A stretch of DNA of 64,000 nucleotides from Gibbula magus (taxonomy: Eukaryota > Mollusca > Gastropoda > Trochida > Trochidae): NCBI GenBank assembly GCA_936450465.1, contig OW388298.1:10922663-10986662 (forward strand), written 5' to 3'. Every line of letters begins with the position of its first letter. Position 1 is the first letter of the stretch. Positions 1-12,029 of this stretch are shown in pieces. A program made the translations under genes and the position numbers. Under the pieces are notes generated by a model. That model worked only from the letters and a program-made list of their open reading frames with translations, had not been told where the DNA came from and did no database searches.

Positions 1-1590
1 GTTTTCAAACGAAATCATAGCTAGACATGTCAGTTCGAATATATTGCAAATCGATGCCACTGTGTCGTCTCGGCAATATTTTGGTCTGATGTAAATTAAA
101 TACACATGATATAACACCCATGAAATTAACAAGAATGACAAACAAATGCATTTCAATGAATAAATGTGAACAACTAGTGATTGAACCGGCAAATTTACAG
201 TGTAGTCACAAACAACACATGTTGATCACATGGTAAATTGTGTACATTCGAGCTCATCACGTGACACTGTTTCGAACCGAAATTTTGATTGTATTTTTTA
301 AACTTTTTTAAGAACATGTACAAAGTGATTTAGATTATTAGATTTGTTGATTTGACCAAATCTGCAATCGGCGAAGGAAATGCATAACAATGGCAAGCGA
401 CGAGTGTTTGTTGACTGTCATGTTTCGGGATATGATGAATGTTTAACATTGAAATATAAACAAAAACTGTAATGCCGTATGCTTATATTTGGAACACAGA
501 AAAGTGAATAGATATTTTAACCTTTTGTGTAAATTTTATTAAGATGCGTTAGTTTACAAATATTTCACACGGAAGTAAATGCATTGTTCATTGAAGAACA
601 TCCATTATTACCAATTACGTCAACATTTTCTAAATACAAAGGAGATCGTTTATGACAAGCTCTTGTTTACTGAGAGAAAAACACATAACATCATCATAAT
701 TTTGTTCTACTATAAAACTAAATTCTGAACAAAATGGTGTAAAAATTGGCCTTTATACATAATTATTGACAAAATATTTCGAGTTTGAAAATGTAGTACA
801 ATTTTAGAACTACTGTATTATTTCATGATTGTCTTAGACAAGTGTAAAAATAATTGATATTTGAAAAATATTACATTAATATCGTTTGTTAATTTCACAG
901 TATTGCAGCTGGAAGTACATTGAGTAATTCAATTTATTTGGTTGTCATAGTTTTTAAAAAGTCATAAAAGCTGAAACTTAACTAGCACATGTTATTATCA
1001 ATTTATAAAAATCACTCTGAAATCGAAGAAATCAAGAATTGAGTTTACATGAAACTATCATTAATGATTTCATAAAATATTTTTCTTTTTATAAAATACC
1101 AAATAACGCGTTTGGCATCATTGTATTTCGATTAAACATTCTCAATTATTCAATAGTGATCTACATGCCAAACATACAAGCTGTATAACGTGATATAAAA
1201 AAAAAAACTGTGGCCATTGTGAGTTGACTGCTTGTTTGATACACTGTGCCTAACTCTTATACATGTTCCAATTTTCAAATAAGCAAGTACTACTAATTTA
1301 AATATTCTTATTCAATGCGAGGAATTGTATTCAAATCTTTTAACTTTGAACGTGGGTATTTTTCATTTGCATAAGAAAAACATATGTTTCTGTTATAAAT
1401 TCAACAATCAACTAATAGCGCTTCCTAGCTCGCATTTAGTCTTCTTTCTTAATAATTAGCATGTTTATGATAGTATATTTTCATGGATTTAAATACTTTA
1501 GTATTGCAATGTACAAGAAGAAACGTTTCACTGAAAATAGCAATTTTAGAATCATCGCTTCTGCAGTACCGAATGTAAACAGCGATTTCA
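1..1590. other. AT-rich intergenic stretch, nothing recognised
   Basis: AT-rich sequence with many short A and T runs. I see no convincing exon, RNA gene or well-bounded repeat on either strand. Confidence 0.5.
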
Positions 1591-2043
1591 TTGGCTGTCT
1601 GTAAGCAGCTGGAAAGGGGTGTAACACGTGATCACAATAGATGTCGCTGCTTCTATACCGTTGAGGGCAAGGTAAAGAAATGGGTAGAATTTATTTCGAT
1701 ACGTTTTCACCCTGCCTGCCGTGGGAAGATGAGCAAAGAGAGGTCTTTGTCCCAGGAACGCGCCCTCGGATCTTCCCGTAGGGAAAGGCCTTTCTTTGCT
1801 AGAACGCCCGAGGATGAGGGGGGTGTCTATTTTATATACCTCAATACCCAGTCTTTGAACTCAGTTGTTTTTTTCCGGGAGAGCTTCTCTTCTAAAGGAA
1901 CTAAGGCTTTACAATTCCTATTGAGAAGGCCTTCTTCTGGATAATACCCCGCTGAGATGGCCTTGAACAGAATAATAACCTTCCAAGAGGGTATTATCCA
2001 TTATACCCTACTTCTGGTCTCGTTGCTATGGTTTCTTTTGTTA

Positions 2044-2112
2044 CAAGTGTAGGATACACCTACACTTTTTCTGATATACCTATACTTTTTCTGATATACC
2101 TACACTTTTTAA
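2044..2112 (+). repeat. Short tandem repeat, about 20-bp unit x3
   Basis: Three imperfect copies of a TACCTACACTTTTTCTGATA-type unit stand directly next to a tRNA-like fragment. Related TACACTTTTC words recur in the foldback at 2614-2752. Confidence 0.6.
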
Positions 2113-2175
2113 CAACCCGTGGCCTGTTGCTTTCTGGCCGAAAGACCTAACCATTACACCACGAAGCCAGTTGAA
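2105..2175 (-). pseudogene. tRNA-like fragment (SINE head or tRNA pseudogene)
   Basis: The minus strand shows an A-box-like TGGTGTAATGGTTAG and a truncated B-box region (ACGGGTTG). The acceptor and anticodon stems do not pair properly, so I do not call a functional tRNA. Confidence 0.45.
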
Positions 2176-2613
2176 CTTTGAACATTTGTTCATGACCAAA
2201 TGAATAAGGTTCTTATATTAAGTGAAATAATATCACAATTTTATGTATTTCTTTTTATATAAGAATGTAATTTAATTTTGGGTGCAAAATGTCTTAACAT
2301 ACTACAAGTTGTATCTGTTTTGTCTAAACTTTGGCCATGTTGACATTAGCCATGCAGTTTATAGTGTCAGCTCTCAATTTCAGCAAGATGCACGTGCATC
2401 TGTGTTGACAATACCGTCATTGGGCCATATCAATTAGATTTCGAGTCCCAATCATGGGTAACCATGCAACGCAGCAAGGGCTGCGTTGTCACAAATGTGG
2501 CCGTATTTAGGTTGTGCGTTTCATACACAGGCTTGTTTACAGCTGTATTTGTTTAGAAATATTATGAAATAGTATCTGCTTACACTCGACCGTAAGTGGG
2601 GAATAAGACATAC

Positions 2614-2752
2614 ATACCCATACTTTTCCTCGTGTATCAAATGATACCCTACACTTTTCCCCGTTGGAGCCTTACTCGGCTCCGCCTCGTAAGGGCCCCG
2701 GGGGGGGAAAAGTGTAAGGTTTCATTCGATACACTCGGAAAAGTATGGGTAT
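2614..2752. repeat. Foldback (inverted-repeat) element
   Basis: The arms 2614-2662 and 2702-2752 are near-complementary. Each contains ATACCCATACTTTTC and a TACACTTTTCCCC-type block, around a GC-rich loop. This is a MITE-like hairpin with no coding capacity. Confidence 0.65.
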
Positions 2753-2861
2753 ATCTCTCACGTATAAGGCCCTCCAAGTACAATTCTTTGCACCCAAGAA
2801 CGTTCCATTTAGTAAGGTAATCAATCCAAAAAATTGCCAAGTTTAAAATGTTCATAGCAGA

Positions 2862-2936
2862 CAATGCAGGATTCGAACCCACAAACCTTCGCTTTGTAGC
2901 CCAATGCTCTACCACTAGACCACGAAGGATTGGTCA
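2862..2936 (-). pseudogene. tRNA-like fragment
   Basis: The minus strand has an A-box-like TGGTCTAGTGGTAGAGC and a B box GGTTCGAATCC at the right spacing. The acceptor arms (TCCTTCG against ATTGTCT) and the anticodon stem do not pair, so this is a tRNA-derived repeat or pseudogene, not a working tRNA. Confidence 0.5.
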
Positions 2937-3382
2937 CTGAGGTTGATTGTTTGTCACTATTCTGCTGTCAGAGAACTTGATATTTGATATTTTATGTGCG
3001 CTTTATTTTACTTGGTCCTCCTGCAGTAACACATTTAGACAACTGCACTCACGTTAGTTTGTTGTTGGTCTTTATTTCGGTAAATAAAATAGGTAGCACC
3101 CTCATCCTCGGGCGATCTAGCAAAGAAAGGCCCTCTCATTCAGGTGTTATCCATTACAGGATGTATTATTCCGAGGATTATCAACGGGATAGTAACGTAA
3201 TTTATCTCTACCCAGGGCAAGTATCTTAACAATGACCCTTTGCAAATATCTATATGTAATACTGAGATGTTAAGTTTAAGATGAAAGTTAGTGTATGTTA
3301 TGTCTAACTGTATTGAAAAACAACTCAATCTGTTAATTCAAACATCAATCTGCAAATATATATTTTTTTTCTCCAATAGCCC

Positions 3383-3455
3383 GTCTCGAACCCGAAACCT
3401 CCATACTCCTGCACACCACAACCATACCACTGTGCTACAGGGACTAGGCTGATGA
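3383..3455 (-). pseudogene. tRNA-like fragment
   Basis: The minus strand has an A-box-like TGTAGCACAGTGGTATGG and a B box GGTTCGAGAC. It is the third minus-strand tRNA-like piece within 1.4 kb. The anticodon arm is not convincing. Confidence 0.45.
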
Positions 3456-3598
3456 GGTTGTTTGCCAAGTTATCTTACATTTACTGTACGGCCTTTCACC
3501 AAAAGGGGATATTTTATGGACGACTCCTTTTGTTTTCCGTGCTATCAGTTAGAATAGATGTAACATAAAATGTAACCATGGGGTCTGTTTGTAAACTA

Positions 3599-3737
3599 GA
3601 TAAAACATGCCAAAGGGTGTTTATGAGATTTAAAAAAACCTTACCCTGAGGATAAACACTCGGGGCTTACGCCCCTTCTGATTATCCCTCGGGTTGCGGG
3701 TTTTAAGTCTCATAAACACCCTTTGGCATGTTTTATC
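3599..3737. repeat. Foldback/MITE hairpin element
   Basis: The left arm (3599-3635) and right arm (3702-3737) are close reverse complements. They share TAAAACATGCCAAAGGGTGT and its complement. The roughly 65-bp loop contains a smaller inverted motif (AAACACTCGGGGC and its surroundings). Confidence 0.75.
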
Positions 3738-4519
3738 CTATACTAAGGCCTTCTTTATAGGAATTGTAAGGCCCTAGTTCCTTTCGTAGGGAAGTTCTCC
3801 TGGAAAAACAACTGAGTTCAAAGACTGTTAAACGGGCATTGGGGTTTATAAGATTTGTCAGACACGAACTTAACGGTAGCATTACGGTGTGGCATTTTTG
3901 TGTGCTTGTTATTTTAATATTACAACATGATGGCTTGTCATTATTTCAGGTGATTTTGGTAATACTGAACCGAACCTGTAGATAATCTTTTACATAGTGT
4001 AATTCCTGATTCACTAAAAGCCGGAACTTCTGTGAACTTAGAAATTATTTATTATGAACTGCATTTCATTAGGTCTCTCACATTGATGAAACAGGACGTT
4101 TTTCAATGTAAACTGAACGCCAAAAGAAATGTTTTACCTCTTTGAATTTGAATACCATACAAAGTAACGTGTTCAGAGGAATTTGCTTTGTTGTGTTGTA
4201 AGTGTTTTGTGCTAAACTAGCAAACCTGTAATTTTAATGGTAAATACATTATCGCCAGTTCTCATTGGTGGAGTCAATTTTGCCTGTTTCCGATAATGCA
4301 CAAAAACAACAAAACCATAGAATAATCATTAGTTTAATGACAAATTGTATGTGATCAGTATCTGGTATGTCCGCCGTTGGCATTCAAACATGCCTGAACT
4401 CTTCGTCTCACAGAAAACATCAGTCGTCTGATACAAAGCAGTGATATCTGCCTCCATTCGGCCATCAATGGAGCAATTAGTTGTTGACGTGTGTGTGGTT
4501 GGTGTCAACGTTGACGGTT

Positions 4520-4735
4520 CACGTCGTTCTTACTGAAATAAAGTGATCTCACGAACGGTAAACAAGTGTATACCAATGGCTAGATAATACTCCTCAATAA
4601 ATAAAGATAGTTCTGAAAAGAATGTACATGGTTCGGCTAAGCCATGCGAGTCCATTTCCCTTCAAGTGGCCATTTTAATTAATGTATACATTGAGATGGA
4701 CGCTTGAAGGTAGTTTAAGTGAGCTGACTGATGTA
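4520..4735 (+). repeat. Interspersed repeat, copy A (partner at 57.9 kb)
   Basis: Shares ordered blocks with 57,925-58,113: a TGAAATAAAGTG-type start, TGGCTAGATAATACTCC, AGAATGTACA, a CCATTTTAAT block and a GTAATTCAAGTGA-like block. The two copies are in the same orientation. The family is unknown. In the 57.9-kb copy, homology ends at the edge of a long terminal inverted repeat. Confidence 0.6.
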
Positions 4736-4973
4736 CCTAAAACTCAGAGTAGAATGTTAAATATGGCACCATGGTGGAATAGTCAACCATCTAACCATGC
4801 GGACTCTCAAATTCGCACCAGACCTACAAATCTACGTCTAACACCGAAGAGTTCTACACCATTGTCGCTTTATACATCACAAATTTCTTTCAGTTCGGAC
4901 AACCGTTTTCTATGGATACGTTGTATCGGATCGTGTCATGAGATGTTATACCCATAACATTACAAAATAAACA

Positions 4974-5560
4974 TTAACAAATTTGAGAATAAAGTATTTG
5001 CAAAAAGCGTGCTAAAGCGCCTTTAAGGTCTGACGATTGAGTTGGAGAGGTCATGTTTCCTGCGAAACAGATTGTAATATAGCGAGGAAGGACCATAAGA
5101 GCCTGTAGTTTTCGAGATGTTAGATTGTAAAACTGTAACCATTTCGTTCTATTTGAAGGTGGCTGCTGTTTAAATGACAAATACAACAATTTTCCAGGCC
5201 CATCAGCAAGCACATACTTTAACAACATAGAAAAAAAGACCAAATAAGTTGAATGACAATAAAACATCTTTATTTTCAAATTAACATGTTTAAAAAAGCC
5301 GTTCATAATTAAATACGTATACACACACGAGACAAAAGGAAATGGAGCATTTAAAGCAAGAAAGACGTTTCTGTATGCATTATTACCATAGTGGCAATTC
5401 AAGTTCAAAATACTGTAAAATGATCTTTGTTGCATCAGCATTGAGCTTCTGAAAGCAGCGATGCCTTTGAAGCAATTCAAGTCCATGACATTGGGAAATG
5501 TCAATACTTCACAGCATAATCTAGAGTTTACAATAAAGACTGCCTTTCCATGTCCTGCTC
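4974..5560 (-). other. Open stretch of unknown nature next to the dispersed repeat
   Basis: A 207-codon open frame runs 4974-5597 on the minus strand. Its first residues repeat the motif of the neighbouring 5656-5847 segment (Met-Gly-Ala ... Gly-His-Gly-Lys-Ala). The rest is Cys/Tyr/Phe-rich with no recognisable domain, and its 3' third resembles repeat sequence (a GTGCTAAAGCGCCTTTAA-like MITE end near 5010-5030). I do not call a gene. Confidence 0.25.
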
Positions 5561-5985
5561 CTTCTGTGGCACCCATCAAGAGAGTTTCTGCAAGCATTTT
5601 ACTGTAGAGCTATGTCCTGCAAGTATTTTTGCCGTTGAGCTATGTCTTGCAAGTATTATAACCGTTGAGTTATGTCCATGATACTATGAAATGTAATCGG
5701 TTGCATCACAACCACACTGCAGAATCTTGAGCTTGAAACGTTGAAGGCCTTGCCATGTCTAGCTTCACCTCTGGCACCCATCTGGAGGCATAGAGATGCT
5801 GCTTCTTCTTCAACTGAAAAATTGACTGTTGGAAATACGATGGACATTCTTGTATCAGGTTCAGCTGAGCAAGCTCGAGAAACGTTGGTTCAGTAATTTA
5901 CTGTCCAGCACAACTCCCCGGAATGATATTCAACCTTTCTCATGGATACTTTTATAGTAAACGTTGCCATGGGTACACAACCTAC
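5560..5985 (-). repeat. Dispersed repeat of unknown family, minus-strand copy
   Basis: In reverse complement this closely matches 13,865-14,200. The shared order is CATGGCAACGTTTACTATAA, a CATTCCGGGGAGTTGTGCTGG block, then a stretch open in one frame in both copies with a recurring Gly-Ala-Arg-Gly-Glu-Ala-like motif. The matching open stretch is 5656-5847 here and 13,994-14,182 in the other copy. Function is unrecognised; it may be a mobile element or a diverged duplicated exon. Confidence 0.6.
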
Positions 5986-5999
5986 GTACTTTATAGATG

Positions 6000-8190
6000 C
6001 GTCACTAACATTGGTTAACACCTCTCGAGCTGGCCACACAGCGAGTATTTCTTGCTTGCATGAGGTCCGTATGTAATTGTCTCTTTTTTACGAAACATGG
6101 GATGAATTACTGAAACATCGATTGAAACTGTCTAAGCTATCACCCACAGGGACCGGATTTAAATCCCAGTTTAGAAAGTGGGCTGTATTAAACAGGTGCG
6201 GTATTAAAGAGGATTATGCTCAACCATTTCATATTTGCGCTACCAATAAAAACAATGTACATATAAATAACATATATAACATATACAAAATATACAAACA
6301 ATAAAATCAACATTTGGATGGCAACAAGAAAGCCAACATTTTGTTTTCCTTCCCGTGATTTTGTTTTATTATTTATTATAGAGCCTTTTCTTGATTAATG
6401 GAGCCAGACACGGGTAGATTTCTGCTGCATGCAGTCAAAAACCATTCATAAGAGAGAGGGTTAATATTTTCATATTTCCATTATTGAAAAGTTTCTAAAT
6501 AAAAATATTCTTTAAATTCTGTTTGGTAAACATCACGTTTTAAAAACGTCTGAAACAGCTCTTGGATGATTTGATATTTAACTGCTAGTTTTTTTTGGCC
6601 CAGGAGACTAAATCAGTTCTTAAAAGAGTAATATTTAATTAAGCTACATGTATTGTGAACATTAAAGAGCCATCAAGGATATTGATGAACACAAAACAAG
6701 CAGACTAATAGCACTGATTAGTAATGTATTTTCCCAGTCTAAATATAGATCAAGTCTATTTTTTCAAGCTCACACACTGTATACAAAGACACGAAAGAAA
6801 ATTTAAGTTAATGAGCAATGAAAGAAATCGAAATATATATTTTTGGCGGTTATTCATTGACTATTTCATTTAATTATGTATTTTCTACAGATAATTATTA
6901 ATTAATGTTTTACCCAACTAGGTAATTTGCTTGAATGTTATAATCAATGAGAATATATTTGTCACAATTGCTGGTCTCAGGTCAATAAAAAGTACATTAA
7001 ACAGGCAATAATGTGTATGTTATCAGGACGTTTAGAATCAGTGTTTATAAAGCAATAGTCACATTCAGTAATGTGTGACAAGGGTAGCCTAACTTCCAAG
7101 AGAAGCACGTGCAGCAGTTGCTATGGCGACTTGCGCTAAAGACGAGCCTTCACGCTTCTGAAACGCTTGCTGCTGTGTAGTACGTTTAATATAAGAAAGG
7201 GAATTATGTTTATATGACGTCAGATACCCTTGGCGCGCGTTACTCGAAGGGGTTACTTCACTTTGAAACCAATCTTATTACATTGTCGTGAAATGAAAAT
7301 TATTTATCACATGTTGCAGATAAAATATTTCTCTAACTATTGATGTTATAAGTATATTTTCCTGAATAATTTTGTATTTGAAACACTAACATCCTTGATG
7401 GCTCTTTAATTGGGACTGCTCATATAGGTTTGACTTGAGTTATTGTTGACATCTTTGAGCTAATCACACCTGTGCCGGACTTCACAGTGTTTGTTTATCA
7501 CTTTATTTCTTTGTCTCAGGGTACAGCAATTTTCCTTTTCATTTCATGGTTCAACAAAATAAATGATACAATACATTTGACATGCAAATTCATCTTCATG
7601 AATAGTTTCGATTTCAAACCATCCGTTAGCTCTTGCCACAACCTCTTGACACACCTGCATTCATACAGTAAATGGAGACTTCACAGTGTTGATTACAGTG
7701 TAAACTGTTTGTTGGGGCTGTAAAGAAGTGTTGGAATACAGAATACAGACTGGATCCAGATTATACGCAGTTATTGAATAATGATAATACTTCAGACAAA
7801 TTCAGGCCCGAAAATGTATGCCAGTCTGGACAGGAAAATCTATAAGACAGGTGATGGCTTTGACAGTGTCCACAGTTGTAGTATTTGACACAGCTGAAAT
7901 AATGAAACATGGCATCTCAGAGGGTAAGAAATTAAAGATGTTAACCATTACAGATAACTCGGAAATGTGTAATTAAATGTACCACTGCATGTTTGCTCGG
8001 CGAATAAAATCTATCATCAAGGTTTATCGAAACCTGGGTAACTGTGGTAAAGGTCACTTTTGTGACTTTTTAAATTGTATAAAAGTCTGGTTGTTCCTAT
8101 GTATATACTATTTTTGGCCACACATCAGGATAATGTCTGTTCACATTCAATTTTGTAAACGATTCCTAAGACGGAGTAGCTAGATCCAGC
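6000..8190. other. Intergenic stretch, nothing recognised
   Basis: AT-rich sequence with only short chance open frames. No splice-bounded exon or bounded repeat is visible to me. Confidence 0.45.
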
Positions 8191-8194
8191 CGAT

Positions 8195-8322
8195 GCTCGC
8201 AGGTTTCACCGCAGTGCATAGCCACATGGCGTTTCGGGCTTTCTCACTGCCAAAATACTAGCAGCCGAAATATAAGTGAAATACGGCGTTAAACCCCACC
8301 TCACCTCACCTTACAAAATGTA
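8195..8322 (+). mobile_element. SINE 3' end with CCTCA microsatellite tail
   Basis: The stretch has the appearance of a SINE 3' body: GTTTCACCGCAGTGCATAGCC, then TACTAGCAGCCGAAATA. It ends in a GGCGTTAAACCCC motif followed by a short (ACCTC)n tail. A terminal motif plus a short microsatellite is usual in SINEs mobilised by a LINE partner. No tRNA head is visible, so it is probably 5'-truncated. Confidence 0.5.
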
Positions 8323-8329
8323 GATTGAG

Positions 8330-9685
8330 TAAACTACACCGAATAACAGGGCTCTACAGAATGCGGTAAAACCTAGAGCTAACGTATATAACATGTTTTT
8401 AAACTCAAAGTAATGAGCTTCGAAGATCAGGAATGTGTTATTCAAACTGATTTAGATAAGTATGGATGGAACACCAAGAAGGAAACATCGATCTTTTCTT
8501 ATCGGAATTCAAACAACGACTGAAAGATAGTTTAATCTAGATCCAGATCTAGATTCATTTATTTTTAAACGACAACACGATATGTTGCAGTTACAAGTTA
8601 TTCATATCTCTCTTTGATGGAGAAAGTCACTGATATATGACGTCCATACTCATATTATCAAGACTATTCCAATGCAACAATTTCAAACTAATAATAGGAT
8701 CCGGTCGTCATAAAATTATACCTGCAACCAAGGAGTATACACAATATACGTCCTTGATTGAAATAAGTCGATATAAAACAGGACAATCTTTTACGAAAAT
8801 AAATCTGTTGTGAATGTGTATAAATTTAAAACCAATAATATTTTACGTTATTACACACATGTGAGTGAGAACACTTCGAGATATTTTTGGTATCCAACGT
8901 ATGTTAGATACTGCGAGAGACGCATCTGATTGGTCGCTCCATGGTGATGACCCGAGGTCACGAGGGTGGGACTACTTTTGCCATTCATAAGTAAACAAAT
9001 TACTAAAATTCGTAGGAATCACAAAATGAGCACAATCTGGAATATTATATATGAAACAACGACAAAGCCGAATGCGCTCGTCCTATCGTAACCTGTGCCG
9101 TCACACACATCAGCTGCGCATGTGAGTTGTCTCCCTTCAACCGTCAGTGGCGTCACAACGTCGACCGGGTCAAGCTCGCCTCGCTGTGTTACTCGCTACT
9201 CACTCCATTTCGAGACGCTCCAATACATGATACGGGAAACAATCACACAAACGTCTTTGGTTATAATGATCCCGATGCAAAGCGACTTCGTTTTACCGAA
9301 GGTGAGAACCGTAACAAGAACTGACATGGGCTTGTCGTTGCCTAGTTTATGAGCTCCTGTTCGGAAAATGGCGAACTGACAGTGTTTTCACAAGTAAATC
9401 AGAGTTCAAGATTTGAGTTGGCTTTTATCAGTGTTTTGTTTTCCTTAATACTCGGGAACACGTTATCAGGTTATTCCAAAGTTAAGATTCAATTGGTTCA
9501 TAACTTAGCACGCCAATTAGCGCTTAAATCAAAGATTATGTTTGTGTGCGGCATTAGACACTCTTTACCGTTACACATTGTGACGTCACTGACGTGAAAG
9601 TGAACTGTATTACTACGCGCTTCAACAGAACATCTAGAAATTTTCGTTTAAAACTACTCTAATCATGTTGTTTATATGTGTGTAA
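8330..9685. other. Intergenic stretch, nothing recognised
   Basis: Contains short open frames around 9.1-9.6 kb, but none with splice signals plus a recognisable domain. No bounded repeat is identified. Confidence 0.4.
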
Positions 9686-9692
9686 TAAATAA

Positions 9693-9840
9693 AATACCAA
9701 ACTCATTCCCTATGAATACCGTATTTATTACAACTCGTCACTTGTCAAACGTATTTAACTCGCTTTCGCTCGTTAAATACGTTTACAAGTAACTCGCTGT
9801 AATAAATACGGTATCCATAGGGAACTTGTTTGGTATTGTC
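9693..9840. repeat. Foldback element
   Basis: The arms 9693-9730 and 9808-9840 are imperfect reverse complements (AATACCAAACTCATTCCCTA against TAGGGAACTTGTTTGGTATT). The inner arms both spell TATTTAACTCG and its complement around GCTTTCGCTCG. The same inner word recurs in the foldback at 59,206-59,350, suggesting a common family. Confidence 0.75.
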
Positions 9841-9849
9841 TATGTACCA

Positions 9850-11080
9850 TCTAGTCAAGTGAATATTTCTAAGACATTGAAGAAAGCAAGTTTTGTCGTT
9901 AGGCCTATTTCAAACGCGAAGTGATACAAAGAATGGCGTTCTATGTGTCTGTCACATACCTCTCGCCTCGCCAAGTTTTTCACGACAGCTATACCAAAGT
10001 GAAAAAAAGTAATGGTCACCCAGTAAGGTTACCCTCTGGGTAGAATCACTAATCCTCAACAGCTGTCAATTAGGCAAACTGCAGTTGCCAGGAGAAACAG
10101 ACACCACGGACCCAACTTATTAATATTTCTCCTCAAGGTAGGTTTTTTTATCATTAAAGAACCGTTATTTGAAGAAAGAATGACGTTATAAAAGATATGA
10201 AAAAGGCCGCAAACCAGCTCAATCAAACAATCCAGTACAACAGTTACTGCAATATGATATCATGGTGGTAATAAACAAATATTTTAGATTTATACATATT
10301 TAGTTTAGGCTTTATTCAATTGAAAAAGATATATGATATCAATACAAACTTCATTTATTATTATAGTTTAATGAGCACGACTAAATAATAAATGAAATGA
10401 ATCATCATGGGTTGATGTGCCTTTATTGCTTTCAACGTCTTTGGAAATTCATTTTTGGTTGTTCCATGGAAACATAACTTAAAATTAATTTCCAGACCGG
10501 AATTGAAAAAACGGAGGTCCGTAAAGATGAAAGATGGTAGCCTATTGAGAACATGTAGAGGTGCATTTTGGGGTTTTCAACTTCAGACTTATATTTTTAA
10601 CCGTTACCAAAGAAAAAATCCTATCTTCATTTTATTTCTTGAACAAGACTCAAAATGCCGTATTTTAGATTCACATTTTGGGATTTTCAACTTCTTACCT
10701 GTTCCAAAATATGCAATTTACACTTTCGATTACAGAACGGATCTTGAGAACTGTAATGCTGCGACACAGTTTGGGATGAAGAAGAATATTCTTGTGTTTT
10801 TATTAATGATTTGAATAGGTCACAGACACATGTCAAATATCACTATTGAAATCGATTGATGGAAGATATCCGCTGTATATTTACTGTAAGTATGTTTGGC
10901 ACTAGACAGGAGAACGTGGTATTTGTTTTTGACAAATTTGAATTTTTGAATTGAACACATTGTTTTTATGACGACCAGATACAAGTAATAACTGGTATGT
11001 AAATTCAGTATAAACATTTATACAATTTGATGTAGTTTGTTTACAAATATGGCTAGACGTAAGATAACTTTTGCATTTTG
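9850..11080. other. Intergenic stretch, nothing recognised
   Basis: AT-rich. The 119-codon open frame at 10,455-10,814 contains a diverged duplication of a TTTTGGGGTTTTCAACTT-like word and no domain I recognise. Confidence 0.4.
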
Positions 11081-11085
11081 GTTTT

Positions 11086-11445
11086 TAAAGGCGCTGTAGC
11101 ACGTTTTTTGCTAAATTTATTTTTTCAAATTTCCCATTTATAATGATAGTTTATGTCATTTAAATTAACTTTAGAGGGTAAAACATCTTATTACACAAAC
11201 CAATTATATGTAGTGGTAATAACTATATTGCGTATAAAACAAAAATTGCATGGCGGCCATTTTATTGTGAACACAATTTATTATTTTGTATTACAAAAAC
11301 GATTCCCATGGCTTTACCGAAACATGTACACTAATTTTAATATTTATTTTCCGAAGAGAGAATGATGTTTTACTATTGGTGAAATTATTTTTCAAATACA
11401 TTTCATCAACTTTTTTGACTGAAAAAACGTGCTACTGCCCCTTTA
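11086..11445 (+). mobile_element. MITE, intact (TAAAGG..GTAGCACGTTTTTT termini)
   Basis: This 360-bp element starts TAAAGGCGCTGTAGCACG and ends CGTGCTACTGCCCCTTTA, so its termini are inverted repeats of about 22 bp. It is non-coding. The same sequence split in two halves flanks the large pearl-type element at 33.7-38.7 kb, so this copy acts as the uninterrupted reference site. Confidence 0.8.
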
Positions 11446-11854
11446 AGTAGATGTTCAAACTGCGGCATGCTTGGATTTCAATGATGGTGTTGTGGAATGG
11501 TGCTGCTGCGGATAGCAGCGTACAGCGGGCATTGCAGCAATACGTCATACTCGTCGTCCACGTTTACACAATGGGAGCACATGGCTAAATTTATATCATC
11601 GTCTTCAGATGTTATATAGGCTTGTACATTAAGTTTACTAATGTCACACTAACGTTTTGTGTGAGCTCTTCGAAGTTACATGGATGTTAATACATTTAAA
11701 TAAGTTTCATGAATCCATATACATGTGCAAAACCATATTGCAATAACAATATTCTAGTTAATGAGGTCCATTTAGTTTCTCCATTATCGTCAAGGATTTT
11801 CAGCATATGATAACATTGATTAGAATGTCTTGTAATTGGCTGTCTCTTATCGCT

Positions 11855-12015
11855 GTTTCTTTGGTTACTGACTTCTTCACGCTGGCCAAGGGCGGGTAAT
11901 TTGAGTACAGATTCTCCTGATAAGGTTTCCCATGGGTGATATAGTGTAGAGTAACGGAGCATATAGATAAAACCATGGGTAACCGAGGATGCTGTTTAAT
12001 GAAATGATCCTTTAT
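11855..12015 (+). repeat. Interspersed repeat, copy A (partner at 39.5 kb)
   Basis: Shares a long ordered match with 39,505-39,665: TTTGGTTACTGACTTC, GGCCAAGGGCGGGTAATTT, TTTCCCATGGGTGATATAGTG, GAGTAACGGAGCATATA and GGGTAACCGAGGAT. Non-coding and same orientation. Confidence 0.75.
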
Positions 12016-12029
12016 ATACAACAAACGAT

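Larger units (their letters stand above)
1780..3828. repeat. Composite inverted-repeat element with two nested arm pairs
   Basis: The outer arms are about 1849-1940 and 3746-3828. They are imperfect reverse complements sharing the AAGGAACTA and ACAATTCCTAT blocks. A second pair, about 1780-1825 and 3096-3133, shares a CCCGAGGATGAGGG block and a CTTTCTTTGCTAG block. The interior holds smaller foldbacks and tRNA-like pieces. This is consistent with a degraded non-autonomous DNA transposon, or several nested ones. No transposase coding is visible and the superfamily is unknown. Confidence 0.5.

Noticed and set aside
2862..2936. A functional tRNA gene
   Set aside because: A and B boxes are present, but the acceptor and anticodon stems do not pair.
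4974..5597. A 207-codon host gene
   Set aside because: No splice context or domain; it overlaps a dispersed repeat and a MITE-like end.
10455..10814. A 119-codon gene
   Set aside because: Internal word duplication, AT-rich composition and no recognisable domain; likely chance.
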